A stretch of 64,000 nucleotides of DNA from Planoprotostelium fungivorum (Eukaryota > Evosea > Variosea > Cavosteliida > Cavosteliaceae). Both the position numbers and the translations under genes were made by a program. The stretch is taken from positions 44,462 to 108,461 of the forward strand of contig MDYQ01000072.1 of assembly GCA_003024175.1 (NCBI GenBank). The letters run 5' to 3'. Each line of letters begins with the position of its first letter. The stretch's first letter is position 1. Below the pieces are notes generated by a model that worked only from the letters and a program-made list of their open reading frames with translations, was not told the origin of the DNA and ran no database searches. Shown here piece after piece: positions 1-11,949 of the stretch.

Positions 1-1179
1 CCCCTACCTTGAGAGGAGATCGAAGTGTGACGATTTCAGTCGATGCGGCTGGTGTTTCTTTCACGTAGCGATCCGTTTCCAAAATATCCACCAATCGAAC
101 ACTCTCTGTGGAGAGAGATCTGAGGTAAAGTATGATGTTGCTCACGGGCAGAGTTGTCATCAGTTTCTATCAAAAATCAACACGGCACAGTCATCTGATA
201 TCATGACCGATCACGATGTGATGACGGATCAGATGATGCATCATGTGATATGGATGCTCACCTTCATCATCATCTCGTGCGACACTTCGAGTTGTCCCTT
301 CTCTTCTTGCTGTTGCACGACACGTGACTTGTATTCTTCCAATTGAGCTCTGAGCGCTCTCACGTCCTCCATCTCCTTCTTCTCGGTTGGGAGTTGCGCA
401 GCTGCGGACTTTAACTCCTTCTGTTGCTGTCTGAATTGCTTCTCTTGTGATTCGTAGAGCTTCTCGTCTTTCCATCTGGACAGTGATGGTGAGACATCGG
501 ATGATGATGATTGGTTCACCTCTGGATGGCACTATTGGATCTATGCAGATCGTTCCCCCAGAATTCGACGTGAAAGTCCTTGTTGCACCTGCACATGTTG
601 TGAGTGATGGAAGATGGTGTATGATGGGATCACCATTTGACGGTGCTCCTTCTACCGAGAGGATAGAGGCCACTCGGTTGAAGATGAGATATCGGAGACC
701 CGTTGATTTCCACCACGTGTTGAGACTGTATTGAGTGAGTCGAAGAGTGCGATGATGTGACTGTGAAGATTTACCTTCTTGAAGGGGTCCATCTGCGGAT
801 AATTCCTCATGTAATCGGTCAAGACGAGAAATGGCTCGCCATCATCACTGTACTTGATCTCTAACGCAAATTGCTTCGGTTCGGTCATGGGTAATTTCAA
901 GATGAAATCGCATGATGGGTCGCTGTTTCGTTTCTTTAGTGTCGAATCACACGATACACATCCAGATATGAGATGTTCAGAAATATGAAGAGAAACAACA
1001 CACCTTCCAAACACTAGTGTCTTGTTATTTGCCCGTATCAGCCAGCGTAGATTATGATGTCCACTCTTTGGATTCGACACACTGAGAGTGATGCTACCCA
1101 GACACTCTACACTATTACACGTCTTCATCTCCCTCTCACTAGATTCCTCATCTAGGACAGAAGAGCTGATGCTTGCCAT
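1..1179 (-). CDS. Uncharacterised protein with coiled coil, 3' part off the left edge
   Basis: Starts at an ATG at 1179 (MASISSSVLDEESS) and reads leftward. Exon 1 ends with DPFKK at about 774 and the next exon opens with SQHVVEING. Two further short introns join in frame to a glutamate/glutamine/lysine-rich stretch at about 258-480 with heptad character (EKQFRQQQKELKSAA), a clear coiled coil. Another exon at about 8-170 begins LMTTLPVSN and ends at a donor at the window edge, so the C-terminus is missing. The N-terminal 130 residues look like a beta-rich globular domain. A head plus coiled-coil layout is seen in many cytoskeletal or centrosomal proteins, but I do not recognise the family. 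The start is well supported; the function is unknown. Confidence 0.6.
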
Positions 1180-1430
1180 TCGGATGATGGCGCGAAAATG
1201 AATTTCAAACGGTTATGCCATTTGAAATTCAAGCGATTTTACAACTGAAAGGACAAAGAGCAACATCGTCACACCATGCAGGACGAGAACGAAGGCGTCG
1301 TCACGATGATCAGATGCATGTCAAGAGAGGTCAACGAGAGGAAGTCTCCGCATCTCAGATAAATGAACACAATGTTTCCAAATCATCTTCATCTATTCAC
1401 AAATACTTTCGATTCATCTCTTCTCCTCTT

Positions 1431-2901
1431 CTAATCTTCCTTTTCATCTCCCGGATTGTCTCCCAATATGGAATGACTGTTGCTGTAACTGTCTCCCAGC
1501 ACTTCTCTAGACGATGCACTGTGTCGGCTGCCCGATCTCATGCTCATGCTGTCTCGAGTGGTCGATTGTCCGTCGTTTCTTCGGCTTGGTGTGGTGTCGT
1601 AGGATTTACGAAAGAGGAGGACCCACGATAGAACAGCGAGTGCTTCTGCTACTGTGACCTCGTCAGTAACGATTTCGAGAAAATTTGCGCGGGAAAAAGT
1701 GTACGGGCGACGATGGAAGATCGAATGATGAAAAAGAATAAAAGAATCTAAATACCTCGGTTGAAGGAATGAACGGTCAAGAAGGTCTCTTTGTAATACA
1801 TCCATCTGTAATTCACCAGCAAGATGTGATCCACCACTTCGATGACAAATGCCGCTCCAATCATCAGCAGGTACACGGCGATCTACACCATCATAAGTCC
1901 TCTATCTCATCATCGTGCGATGTGTCATGTAATCATCATCCGATGCGATGACTCACCCTACTTCTCATGGTGGCCGCCTCTATCGTTCTCAGTGGTTTCA
2001 GTCTCGATCGAAGAGTGAGGCCGTACACGACAGAGATGGTCAAGAATGTAAAGAACCAACTCATCACGGTGATGTACAAGATGGCGTCGGCCGTCACGTT
2101 CGATGCCGTGGCCTGGAAGAAAGAATTGAGAAAGAGGGTGAGCCACACGGACAGCATGAGGGTATAGAGGACGGGGACCAGTTTGCTGGCGAACGGTGTT
2201 TCTCGATGGGTGTCTAAGTACCGACAGACCTCCATCCTGTTTGGCGGCATCAGGCGTGTGTTGATGATGTGAGATGTAAAAAGATGGGTTTGATGATCTT
2301 GGTCTTCGTTTACGTACCAATAGAGGCAGACGCCGAAACCAGCTGATATCCACAAGAAGATCGAAGTGGATGTGAGGAATTTAAACCAAGTGACGGAGGT
2401 AATACCTCTGATGCTGTGTGGATCGACCCCAAATGCGATGCAACGCACTAAGATGTCAATTGATGGAATGATATGGAGTCAAGTGTGAAGGACTGGACTC
2501 ACGTAAAGAACCGAAAGATGCTAAAGTAAGACCATACATGGCGATGCTACGTGCCTTCTGAAAGTCCGAATGGAAGAAGATCTTGACGATCTCAAATAGA
2601 GACCAAAAGAATAGAGACCCGAAGAGAATCGTGTTGATGACTTGATAGAAGGTAACGCAGACCATCCAGATGGGATCTGTCTTCCAGGGAATGTGACACC
2701 GCTCTCCCTCCCACAAAATCGGACAGCCACAATATTCCTCCTGAGCGAATGGTGTTATATATCATAACAAAATGGTGCGCTCACCATCGATCCATCAACA
2801 TTGGATCGTTGACCCTTCACACCATTCTCGCATTCTATGGAGAGTGCAAAGCCAAATGAGAGGATTATAAGGACTAATGGGTTCGTATGTCGTGCCATCA
2901 T
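1431..2901 (-). CDS. Seven-transmembrane receptor-like protein
   Basis: The start at 2901 (MMARH) is followed by a hydrophobic signal peptide (LVLIILSFGFALS) and a short ectodomain with a cysteine motif, EYCGCPILWEGERCHIPW. After introns come repeated hydrophobic segments at about 2520-2690, 2340-2450 and 1975-2215 (for example SVWLTLFLNSFF, ITVMSWFFTFLTISVV) and at 1800-1900 (YLLMIGAAFVIEV). The last segment, AVLSWVLLF, at about 1600 leads into a Ser/Arg-rich cytoplasmic tail ending at the stop at 1431. This is the layout of a 7TM GPCR-like receptor with a phosphorylatable tail. A subfamily such as frizzled-like or cAMP-receptor-like cannot be assigned by eye. It is head-to-head with another multi-TM gene that starts at 3065. 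Confidence 0.7.
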
Positions 2902-3064
2902 TTTGTGTGATGTCACCGTGTGAGGTACAAAAATAGGAACTGATTTTAATGTCTTCTTTATCTTTTCAATCTCCAATCAAAATCTGGCACCTTGAATCTT
3001 TCCATCACCGTCGTTATTCTTATGTCCCAGGGTGAGACACGTTGTTAGATGATGTATCACGTTA
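2902..3064. promoter_or_regulatory. Divergent promoter between two membrane-protein genes
   Basis: About 160 bp separate the start of the leftward 7TM gene from the proposed start of the rightward membrane-protein gene. The space is AT-rich and must hold both 5' UTRs and core promoters. I see no TATA element I would defend. Confidence 0.4.
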
Positions 3065-4218
3065 ATGTCAGTCTTCACACTATTTCACGTGATGAGCTGC
3101 GTCTACATCATCACCTTCAGTTATTCAATTATGACGGCTCAGCAGGTTTTCGTTACGATCATCTTCAATTTGATGAAATATGTCTTCAAATGGATCATCT
3201 GCTCCGGATGACCATCGGTATCATATCCATATACATCCATTCTAAGCGATGAACGAGACAGAGATTGATTTAGATTGAAATCATCAAAGGAGATTCATTG
3301 ATTCGAACTTCTTACTCGCTCGCATCAACCATTGGGTGAACAACGGAAAAACATCGAACAACATGTCCTTGGCTCAACTTAGAAGATGTCAAGTCAACAA
3401 CATGACCATGTATGCCGTCTCCAATCTGGTGAGTATGTCGATGAGCGAGCACCATCGTGACGTGTGTCACCAGTTGACCATCGCGGGTGGTATGACTATG
3501 ATCTTATCCACACGTATATTCAATAACGGAAGTTTCTTTCGTTTCGGTGATGCTTGTCTGCAAAGAATCGGTGAAGAATTGCACATGGGTGAGTCTCCCT
3601 CGTGTGCTCAACCGTCTCATCACATCCTATCTCGTCATCACACTGCATCTCGTCTCTCTCCATGGACTTACTCTGTCAGATCATCTGAAAGCAGCGACCG
3701 TTGTGCTGGCGGTTATCCAAGGAATCACCTGGATGGCGTGTGTCGGTGAGAGATGTAGGAGTTCGATGTGTTGAATTGTACAGTCTGTCTCTTGTTCATC
3801 GAATTCAAATATCACATGCAGACCGTCACTGATGCCATGAGTTTGTTTGGTCAGGAGAATTTTCTGTCCTACATGTCAGTCACGAACGGCTTCATCTTCA
3901 TCCCTCTACGTGGCTTATTCTCAAAGGGTCTATTCTTATCTGTATCCTGATGCATACACATGAGATATATCAAAAACTTCAAGAGGACATCAGTTCGTCG
4001 AGCTGTCGAGTGTGTATTCATTAAAATGAATAAGATATTATTCACCTTCATTGCACCTTCTTTCACACCAGGAGAGTTTTATGTATGTTTCATGAAACTT
4101 TGAATTGTACAACCCACAGATTGAGTGGGCGATGACGCGTTCTTTTCGTGCTCAACCTCTCGTTGCTGTTCTCCCCCGCATTAAATTGAAGCCTCCCCAC
4201 GCGTGGATCTGGCAATGA
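3065..4218 (+). CDS. Multi-pass membrane protein, 7TM receptor-like
   Basis: The first convincing coding piece starts at an ATG at 3065 and reads MSVFTLFHVMSCVYIITFSY, two closely spaced hydrophobic segments. Later exons encode further TM segments: LTIAGGMTMILST (about 3474), RLITSYLVITLHLVSLH (about 3620), AATVVLAVIQGITWMACV (about 3690), VTNGFIFIPLRGLFSK (about 3880) and KILFTFIAPSF (about 4030). The last exon ends PPHAWIWQ at a TGA overlapping AATAAAG at 4218. Joins at 3502/3553, 3735/3774, about 3919/3990 and 4082/4121 keep frame. The join between the first exon and the 3300 exon is not resolved, so the N-terminal part is tentative. Role: probably a GPCR-like receptor, by topology only. 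Confidence 0.55.
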
Positions 4219-4449
4219 ATAAAGTCTGGAGTTATAAGTCTTGTCGAGATACTTCCATTCGTACCAGGCTAAGATAGACGTGCTCAATGGATGCATGCGA
4301 ACGCAATCTCATTCACCTCTTGTGCTCATGCACCATCTGTTGAACGCCTGCCGTGTTCTTTCCAAATCGAAAATTCCACCGATATTCGTGGAGAATTGTA
4401 GAGCGTCACGACTTTTTGATACGATGTGGGTGAACGGTTCTTCCTCCAC

Positions 4450-7400
4450 ATGCGGCCGAAATGTTTCCGAGACCACACATTGACGAGCACACGCTTCGCA
4501 TGCAAAACGCATTCTAACTCATGCTCTATACAGTTCACGTTATCGGTGAGTCAATGTCTTTGGAGTGATGATTATGTGATGTTGATGCATATCCTCAGTG
4601 CATACGGCCAGAGGGCTGCCAAGAGTCCAAACATGTGGATCTCTGAAGGTAAACAAGTGTCACGATTTTTATAGAGGTATGACTGGATCGAACAGATGCC
4701 CTCACCCCTTGTATGTGTTACATTAGACGATCAAGAAATCAAAACCGGGAGTAAATCAAAGACAGACACTCCCAAATGGTCAGAGACGATTGACGTAAAG
4801 TAAGTCGAATCATCACCTCAATCCACCATTGACACCCAGCACAGGGCGCTTGATGGCTACAAGCATTCCCCTCTCACCGTTTCTGTCATAGACAAACGTA
4901 CTTTACAGGTCATAGGCACAGTCATTTTCGCTTTACCTTCCATCTGCAGCGGCCACATACCTCCACAATTCTACGAACTAGCCTCTTTCAACTCACCGAC
5001 ACTCATCAAACAAGGACAGGTCAACCACATCCATTTTTGAGAGTCTCATGCTGACATGATGCCAGATCCAACTCGAATTCAAAGTCGAGACAACCTCCAT
5101 CACTCAACTCATGACGAAGTTGCATCTCAATCAGAGCATCCGCTCTGAAGACATCAATGAGATCTTACGCAATGTGTCGAAGATGTGTTCCATCCACTGT
5201 GCTGTCGGAGATCGAAATCGAGCCCAATTGATTGGGACAGGAGGGGTGAGATCATCATCCACACTTGAGATCTCATTCGACACATGATCTCATCAGACAT
5301 CAGGTTCGCATCTTGCTGTGGACTCTCGAAAACAAAAAGACCGAAATTCGAGCCTCCTACGCCATAAAGAACGCACTGCTACACGGTGAGATGATGACAT
5401 CATCCTCCGTCACGCTGACATCATCAGAACTTTTCTTGGAAGAATTTTTAAGACACGACGGTCTCAAGAAACTGGAAAAATGTCTCAAATCGAAGAGTGC
5501 GGTCATCATCAAGAACATCATCGGCTCCATCTACAACGCAATCAAGACGAAACCATGTGAGCCGTACGTACTTTACGCCCACCCCTGACGTCATCAGCTC
5601 GCATGAAGCCTCTCATCGAGAGTGATCGACAGCTGCTGTCTCTCATCGTAAATCTCATCAGCCCATCTTTAAGAAGTCAGCTCGATTCATTTCACATCCG
5701 CAAGAGTAATTCTGAAATTTCGACGAAAGTCTTTCAGCAGTTGACCCGCCTGTTGACCCTGTTGACCAACGTGTCGGGTGAATCGAAATTTCATCGGAAT
5801 TTCGAAACTGACTGGGCTATAAATAGACCAGAGTCAGAGGATATTGGGAGAGGCTGGTGGTATCACGTGGCTCGTACAATTGTTACGTACGGAGAAGGAT
5901 CAAGTCTTACAGTGTCTCACGGTCGATTGTCTGGCCTCCCTCGTTCACCAGAACGGTGAGAAATTCGGTTGAAATTTCACTGACGAAAAGACAGGTGACA
6001 ACCAGGCTCGATTGATGGAGGAGACGAAGGAAGGTCTGTTGATCCATCTCTTGTCTACAACGACGTCTGCGGCTGTGGCTGAGTCCATCTTGAACCTGTT
6101 GACGTTGGTCATCGATCATCGCGATCATGATGTCGTCACGGACCATTTCATCGGTGAGCCGAAATTTCGAAATCTATTTTATTCTCATTTATTTTACAAT
6201 TGGAATTCGTCACCATTTTGATCGTGAGAGTGAAAGATGACTGATGAAAATTCAGGGGAAATTCACAGACATCAGAGATTGAGTGTCATCACGAATCTGT
6301 TGGTAGAGAGCCAATTTCCTCAACTACGTCTACCCACTCTCTTGTTCCTCAACCGATTGACCAGACTGGGTGATCATCCATCTACAACGTTGTAGATCAA
6401 CGTCTGACCTAAAAAGGTTTCTCGAATATTCCAGCGAATCATTCGGGTCACCTCATCGTGACGCCGTTGGGTCGATTGTTGAACGAAGAGAATGATGAGG
6501 TGATGATCATGATGACGATCGTGATGATGAAGCTGATGAACTAGCAGAGTGTATTGAGTGAGATTGTCAAAGTGGTTCTCAACTGTTGTAGAGGGGGTGT
6601 GCCCATCATACTGTGCATGGGTCAGTTGGCACAAAAATTTGCGCCCGGGTCCGCCAGGTCAAACAGCAGGGTGAATTGTCCGATGCTCCTCTATTGTTGA
6701 TCCGACAATCAGGTCAAGCTGCTAGCCTCATCCAATCGCATCGTAGATCACTCCTCCACCACCGATTTGGGGTAATCTTTCGAATCATTTCATCTTCTAT
6801 TTTATTTTATTTCTATTCGTACACCACGATGCATCGTCACATCGTACAGACCGTGAAAATCGGATGAAAACTCATCGAAATTTGCAGGGACGATGAAAAC
6901 GACGGAGAGATGATGATGAACTGCGTCGATAACAAAGACAAGAGGTTCATCCAACGAAGTCTGGGTGTCCTGCCCTTCTCTCCCTTCCTCCAGCTCATTC
7001 ACTTACGCAATCCAAAGATAGCACGGAGGGCTCTCCATATCTTGTCCATTTTATCTCTCAGAGAAGGTGACTGAAAATTCCGATAAATTCTGACGTCGAC
7101 AGCGAGTGTGGACACACGGGTTGAAATGGCTTCTTCTCTACTCATCGACTGTAATTTCGTGGAAATGTTGTGTTGTAGATTGACATCTGAAGACATCAAG
7201 ACCCTCACCTTCACCACATCCATCCTGAAAAACCTCGCCAACAACGGTGAGCGTCGCGAATATTCGCGTCACCCCCCTCACCCCACCCAGAGAAGAGCGT
7301 ACAAGCCTTCGGAACACCCCAACGTCTGTCTACAACGAGACAACTCTTGGATATCATTCGAACACATCCGGAGGATTCTTCTCTATTCAGAAACTGTTGC

Positions 7401-9447
7401 TCCATATTATCCCATCTCATTCACGATAACGGTGAGACGATGACGTCATCACACGTCATCAACCCACTCAGCCTCGTTGTAGATGAACACTTGACAAGAT
7501 TCGTGGTAGATGGAGGGGTTGGCGTCCTCTCTGCCGTGCTGAATCAGATACCTCTGCCAGATCAGATCGTGTTGTTTCACACGATGGAGGAGAAGAAGAA
7601 GAAGATGAAGCAGATGATCGGTGTAGACGAAGCGGCCGCCGTACTGACCAACTTGTACCTCCACCGAGGTGGGAAGATTCTCCGAAATATCCATCTACAA
7701 CGCGAAATGGAATCGATTTTTATCTTGTTCTTCAGGTCAAGAGGCATCAGAGATGATGAGGAGGGAAGGAGTCTTTAAATTCGTGACGAATTTCCTTTTA
7801 TTCAGGACGGAGGCATCTACAATGAGTAAGAACAGAATGGAGAATCTGCTGCAGTGCATGTCAGAAGGCATGAACTCCAGGGGCCGCGTCATATTCGAAG
7901 TCTTTTCCACGGAATACTTTTACCTGAAATTTCTGAGGCTGGCCAAGAGGGTGAACGAATGACGTGACGTGTCAGATTGACATGTATGACAGATCTATCT
8001 AGAGCCTCTATCTCGCAGTAACATAGCACAGCGGCCAGAGGTAGAGAAGATGTTCGTACCGTTCGATCCGTGTGTTTTCATTCAAATCCACACGAAACTT
8101 CTCCTCTACTGGCAACAGAGGCTAGAGAGGTGGAGTGACGGCACGAATATTTGTGACGTCTTCGTTTCCATGGTGAGCGTCGCAAACGTTCGTGCCCGAT
8201 GAATGACTCGTTGTAGTGTGAGCACTTTGGAGTGTACCGAGAATATTGTCTCAATTTCGAGAGACTTCCCGCCATCCTCCGCGATTTGAATTTCAAAAAC
8301 GAGTCGTTCAGACAGTTCATCAAGGTGGGCATCTCATTCCAATGCAACCCTGACTCCCCGCAGAAACAGACGCAAGACCACAAATTAGAGCTGACAAGCT
8401 TAGATTTGGAGGCCATTCTCATCATGCCAGGTGAGACATAGAAATCTCAATGAAATTTCGTTGACATTTCATCAGTACAACGACCACCCCGCTACTCCCT
8501 CTTGTTCAAAGAACTATTGAAGCACACGCCGCAGGGCCACTCTGATTATTCCAACATCTCTTTGGCCATACAGAGATCGCAGGAGGTACACGTCATAATG
8601 CGTCATGATGACGTCATCGCTCATCTACAACGCAGATTGCTCGCGGAATCGACACGAACATCCAGATCTCGAAGCAAGAAGAGGTCTTACACGAATTAGA
8701 GAAGAGATTGAACATGGTGATACACTTTAAAATCATTTCAAATCGTTTTATTCACACGAACACGTCTGACTCTTTACAGAATGTCTTCTTACCCCACAGA
8801 GTTTTTGTCAGAGAAGGTATCTTGCTTCAATTCTCGAGAGGAGGAACGAAAGGCCACAAGTTGCATTATTTCTTATTCAACGACCTCTTATTGTTGACAA
8901 ATCGACAAAAGACGAGGAAATTGACAGAGATCGAGGTGAGATGATCTGATGATGATGCATCATCGTCACGATGGTGATGATGTCATTGTGTGGAGGTGGA
9001 ACTGAAGAGAGGACAGGTGCAATATAAGATGGTGGAGAAGTTGAGTCTGCAAGAGATGGAAGTCATGGATGATGTCGAGGCGGCAGGTCTTCCGATGAAT
9101 TGCAGGCCGGGAGTCATTCGCAGTCGGTGAGACATCTCATCTGCCGTCGTTCATCACGATGTCACATGATGATGAGATGTGATGGAATCTGATGACGAGA
9201 CAGATACACGAGACATTATTTCGTCGTGGCCTCACCAAACAATTGCCCCAACGAGAAGGAGCATCTCTTCTCCCTGCTGCACGGCATGCTACCCAGCAGC
9301 AGACGATCGAGCGTGTCATCCGCATCATCAGAGACACCATCACAACAACAGACGATCAGTGATTGGTACAGAGAAGTCAGGCCGTGTGACATTTCTTCCG
9401 ATTGTGGAGGAAGCAGTTACAACGGAGATTTGGACTTTGAAGAATGA
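4450..9447 (+). CDS. C2 - helical repeat - DH-PH Rho guanine nucleotide exchange factor
   Basis: The order of domains can be read from the exons. A C2-type beta sandwich lies at about 4590-5030 (LVCVTLDDQEIKTGSKSK, then HSPLTVSVIDKRTLQVIGT). Next is a long all-helical region at 5060-7960, armadillo-like, with many short exons such as LEKCLKSKSAVIIKNIIGSI and FQQLTRLLTLLTNVSG. The DH domain spans 8040-8700; its helix CR3 is VQRPPRYSLLFKELLKHTP, the hallmark of Dbl-family exchange factors. The PH domain is at 8790-9280 (FVREGILLQFSRGG, LHYFLFNDLLLLTNRQ). A Ser/Gln-rich tail ends at 9447. Dbl proteins load Rho-family GTPases with GTP at membranes, and the C2 and PH domains would supply lipid binding. 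The 5' start is uncertain; 4450 is the first in-frame ATG. Confidence 0.75.
6380..6397. repeat. Intronic palindrome ATCTACAACGTTGTAGAT
   Basis: Perfect self-complementary 18-mer in an intron of the C2-DH-PH gene, a few bases after a GTGATC donor. Same family as copies at 18818, 19016, 46809 and 50950. Confidence 0.85.
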
Positions 9448-9606
9448 GAAGAGAGAAATAGAGGGATATGTACATAGAGAAAGAGAGAAGATAAACCGAT
9501 TTTTATGTTAATACTGTATAACGTCCAACTATTCAAATTTACATTCGATATGACTCTAGCTGGTCTATTTGCCTCCAAGAGTGTTGACCATGTTCGATCG
9601 CGCACT

Positions 9607-11236
9607 CTATTCGATGATCAGCCCCGAGACGATCACGATGATGACCGATCGTCTCACCATGTGTTCCAAAGATGCCAACATCTTTGCTTCAGACCTGCGG
9701 GATACAGCGGTGATCAATACCTCCCAGTCCATACCAACTAGATGATCGAACAAGATGGGACCGCAATAGCTCAAGTGTTTGTACTCCACCACACACAATT
9801 GCGGTATTTCTGTGATCCACATGACTCTCCTCTTGATCTTATTACCGTTCTCAAGAGTGGTGTAAAAGTATCTCTTCTGCAGTCTTCCTGTTTCAGAGAA
9901 TCAAAATGATGTGTGACACATATATCGATGTAGACTATGCCGTTCACCTATCGAGGCCACGTTACAACTGGATCCCCATTTGAGACCGTCTTTCGACCCG
10001 GACGGTAAAAACCTTCCACGAAAGACGTAACAGTACATACTTCTCTCTTGTCTCTTGAAAGAATCTACCATCCATTCAACGACGTGTCACGCTCGAGTAT
10101 TCTGAACACCTGGTACGATGTGTCGTTCGAGAGAAGCGATGTGAAGGTTCTCTTGTGCATGCACGAGCAGAGACTCGATGAAGTCATCCCACTGGCTCTT
10201 CCTCCACATTCTCAATGGAGAAGGATAGATAGTGATCGGCTTGACCTCATGTGGTTCCACCAATATGACCGATAGGGTGACGTTCGGACAGATCTACACC
10301 GAGACGTGAATAAGACGTAAACATCGGTAGCTCACAGTCTTGTGATCGTGGTGCGTCGTGACACCGTTGAGCTTGCAAACGAAGCTCGATCCTTCAGCGG
10401 GATAGTTGTAATATGAATAATATAATCGAGACACGTATTCTACATGTTGTACGGAATATCCCAAATCATCTGCCTGGTTGTCAGTCCTGCATCCGGAGTG
10501 GAGCACTCACGGACTGATTTGCCTCTGATCTCTTGGATACTGGATAACCCGTGAATCGTGGCCATATTCAGATTTCCAGCCAACGCCGTCTGGACTCTAC
10601 CACCGCATGAGACATCACGCGCTGATGATCGCATCACCTCCGTCGTAAGACAGATCATGACGGAGCTGATCCCGGCAACTCTACTGATAAAATCATTCTC
10701 AACGGCATCTATATAATATTGGATCAAGGGGTCATCAAGGTTCACCATCGGTGCCGCTGAACGATGTCAGAGACATGCATCGCGGCACATCCGGTTTACC
10801 TTCTTGGTAGAATGGAGGTTCCTCCCCGAATTGTTCTTCGGGCTTTTCGACTGTGATGACGACCTTCCTCTCGTCTCCCACTTGGATTCTCCTCAACCTA
10901 CATCTCATCAGAAGAGATGCATGCGATCAAGTTTCTGACTTGAAATCCAGGGCTTCAGTCGTCACGCTGGTGAAGTTTATATCCTCCCCCGTGTCACCCA
11001 CTTGATCTACTTTCAGCCAGAAATCATCCGAGAAACTATTATAAATCAGCCCCTTCTACACTTGACGTGATTCTTCACCTGAAGTCTCTCAAAAGATCAT
11101 GTGCTGCGGCATTGACCGAAGAGAAGTGTCTGATGCTGCCTTCCAGGGGGTAGTCGAATGTCATGATGCCTCTGTCGTCTGAGTCGATCATTGCGAGGGC
11201 TAAGTTCTGTGTGTCTTGAAAATCGATCGTCTGCAT
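9607..11236 (-). CDS. Uncharacterised protein, possibly DNA-binding
   Basis: Begins at an ATG at 11236 (MQTIDFQDTQNLALAMIDSD) and joins through about eight small introns to a stop at 9607. Recognisable pieces in order: VGDERKVVITVEKPEEQFGE, then DPLIQYYIDAVENDFISRV, then VSRLYYSYYNYPAEGSSF, then MWRKSQWDDFIESLLVHAQ, then CYVFRGRFLPSGSKDGLKW, then QKRYFYTTLENGNKIKRRVM and LCVVEYKHLSYCGPILFDH. The KDGLKW block followed by RRVMWITEIPQLCVVEYKHL faintly resembles the CG-1 DNA-binding domain of CAMTA factors (KDG.W, then RR.YW, then VLVHY). The match is too weak to name. It is tail-to-tail with the RhoGEF that ends 160 bp away. Function unknown. Confidence 0.55.
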
Positions 11237-11949
11237 CCTTCGGTGTCAGTCTTCGAATGCTGTGCTCTCACGACTGAGCTCCGCAGAGAGAGTAAAAAGT
11301 TGACACACACGTGCGAGTGAATGTGCCTACTCGTTATCGATATTTCACGACACGCCACATTTGGTGTCAATCAAAAAACGCGAATTCGTGCCCCACTGAG
11401 AAGGGACACCACACCGTTGATGAAATAGAGTTCTGTACTTGGACAACCACCAAAGGTCGTGGCTTGTCGTGAGATTCACTATCACGAAGTGGATACCTAT
11501 GCGGGCTTTCAAGATAAGCCATGAGTGAACTGTGTCGTTCCCTCGAAGCTTCGGGGCGTCGGGATTGTCTCTCCGGCTCGGATGAAAGTTTATCCGACTC
11601 CTCAGACAGGATCAAATGAAGATGAATGGTTGATTCTGACGTGCGGACCTACTGTTTCCGATAGTTATAGGTCACCAAGGGTACTCTTCACTCCCAGCAC
11701 TTTGTAGAGCGTTTCTGTCCAGAAGTTGGGCACTGAGAAAGCTTTAACCTGCTATATAAAACGAGTCCATTCCCCACCGCAGCAGCACCACGCGACCACT
11801 TTAGATAGTATTGATTCAGACACCGATGAATTGAACGTGTGCCAGAGTTCTATATGACGATCTGACTGCCGTCATCAGAAAGTGTTCTACTTGAAAAATG
11901 TCTCAAGTCAAACACAAGATCACATGATGACAAGACGAAGAGGTTCTTT
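11237..11949. other. Intergenic stretch between an unknown gene and MAD1
   Basis: Holds the 5' flank of the unknown gene starting at 11236 and the 3' flank of MAD1, both on the minus strand. Open frames here lack ATG starts and family motifs. A TATA-like ctatataaaa on the plus strand at 11751-11760 has no plus-strand gene after it. Additional 5' exons of the unknown gene cannot be excluded. Confidence 0.4.

Noticed and set aside
1-1179. XRCC4/SAS-6-like head plus coiled coil
   Set aside because: The globular head followed by a coil fits the general plan, but none of the specific sequence signatures could be matched by eye.
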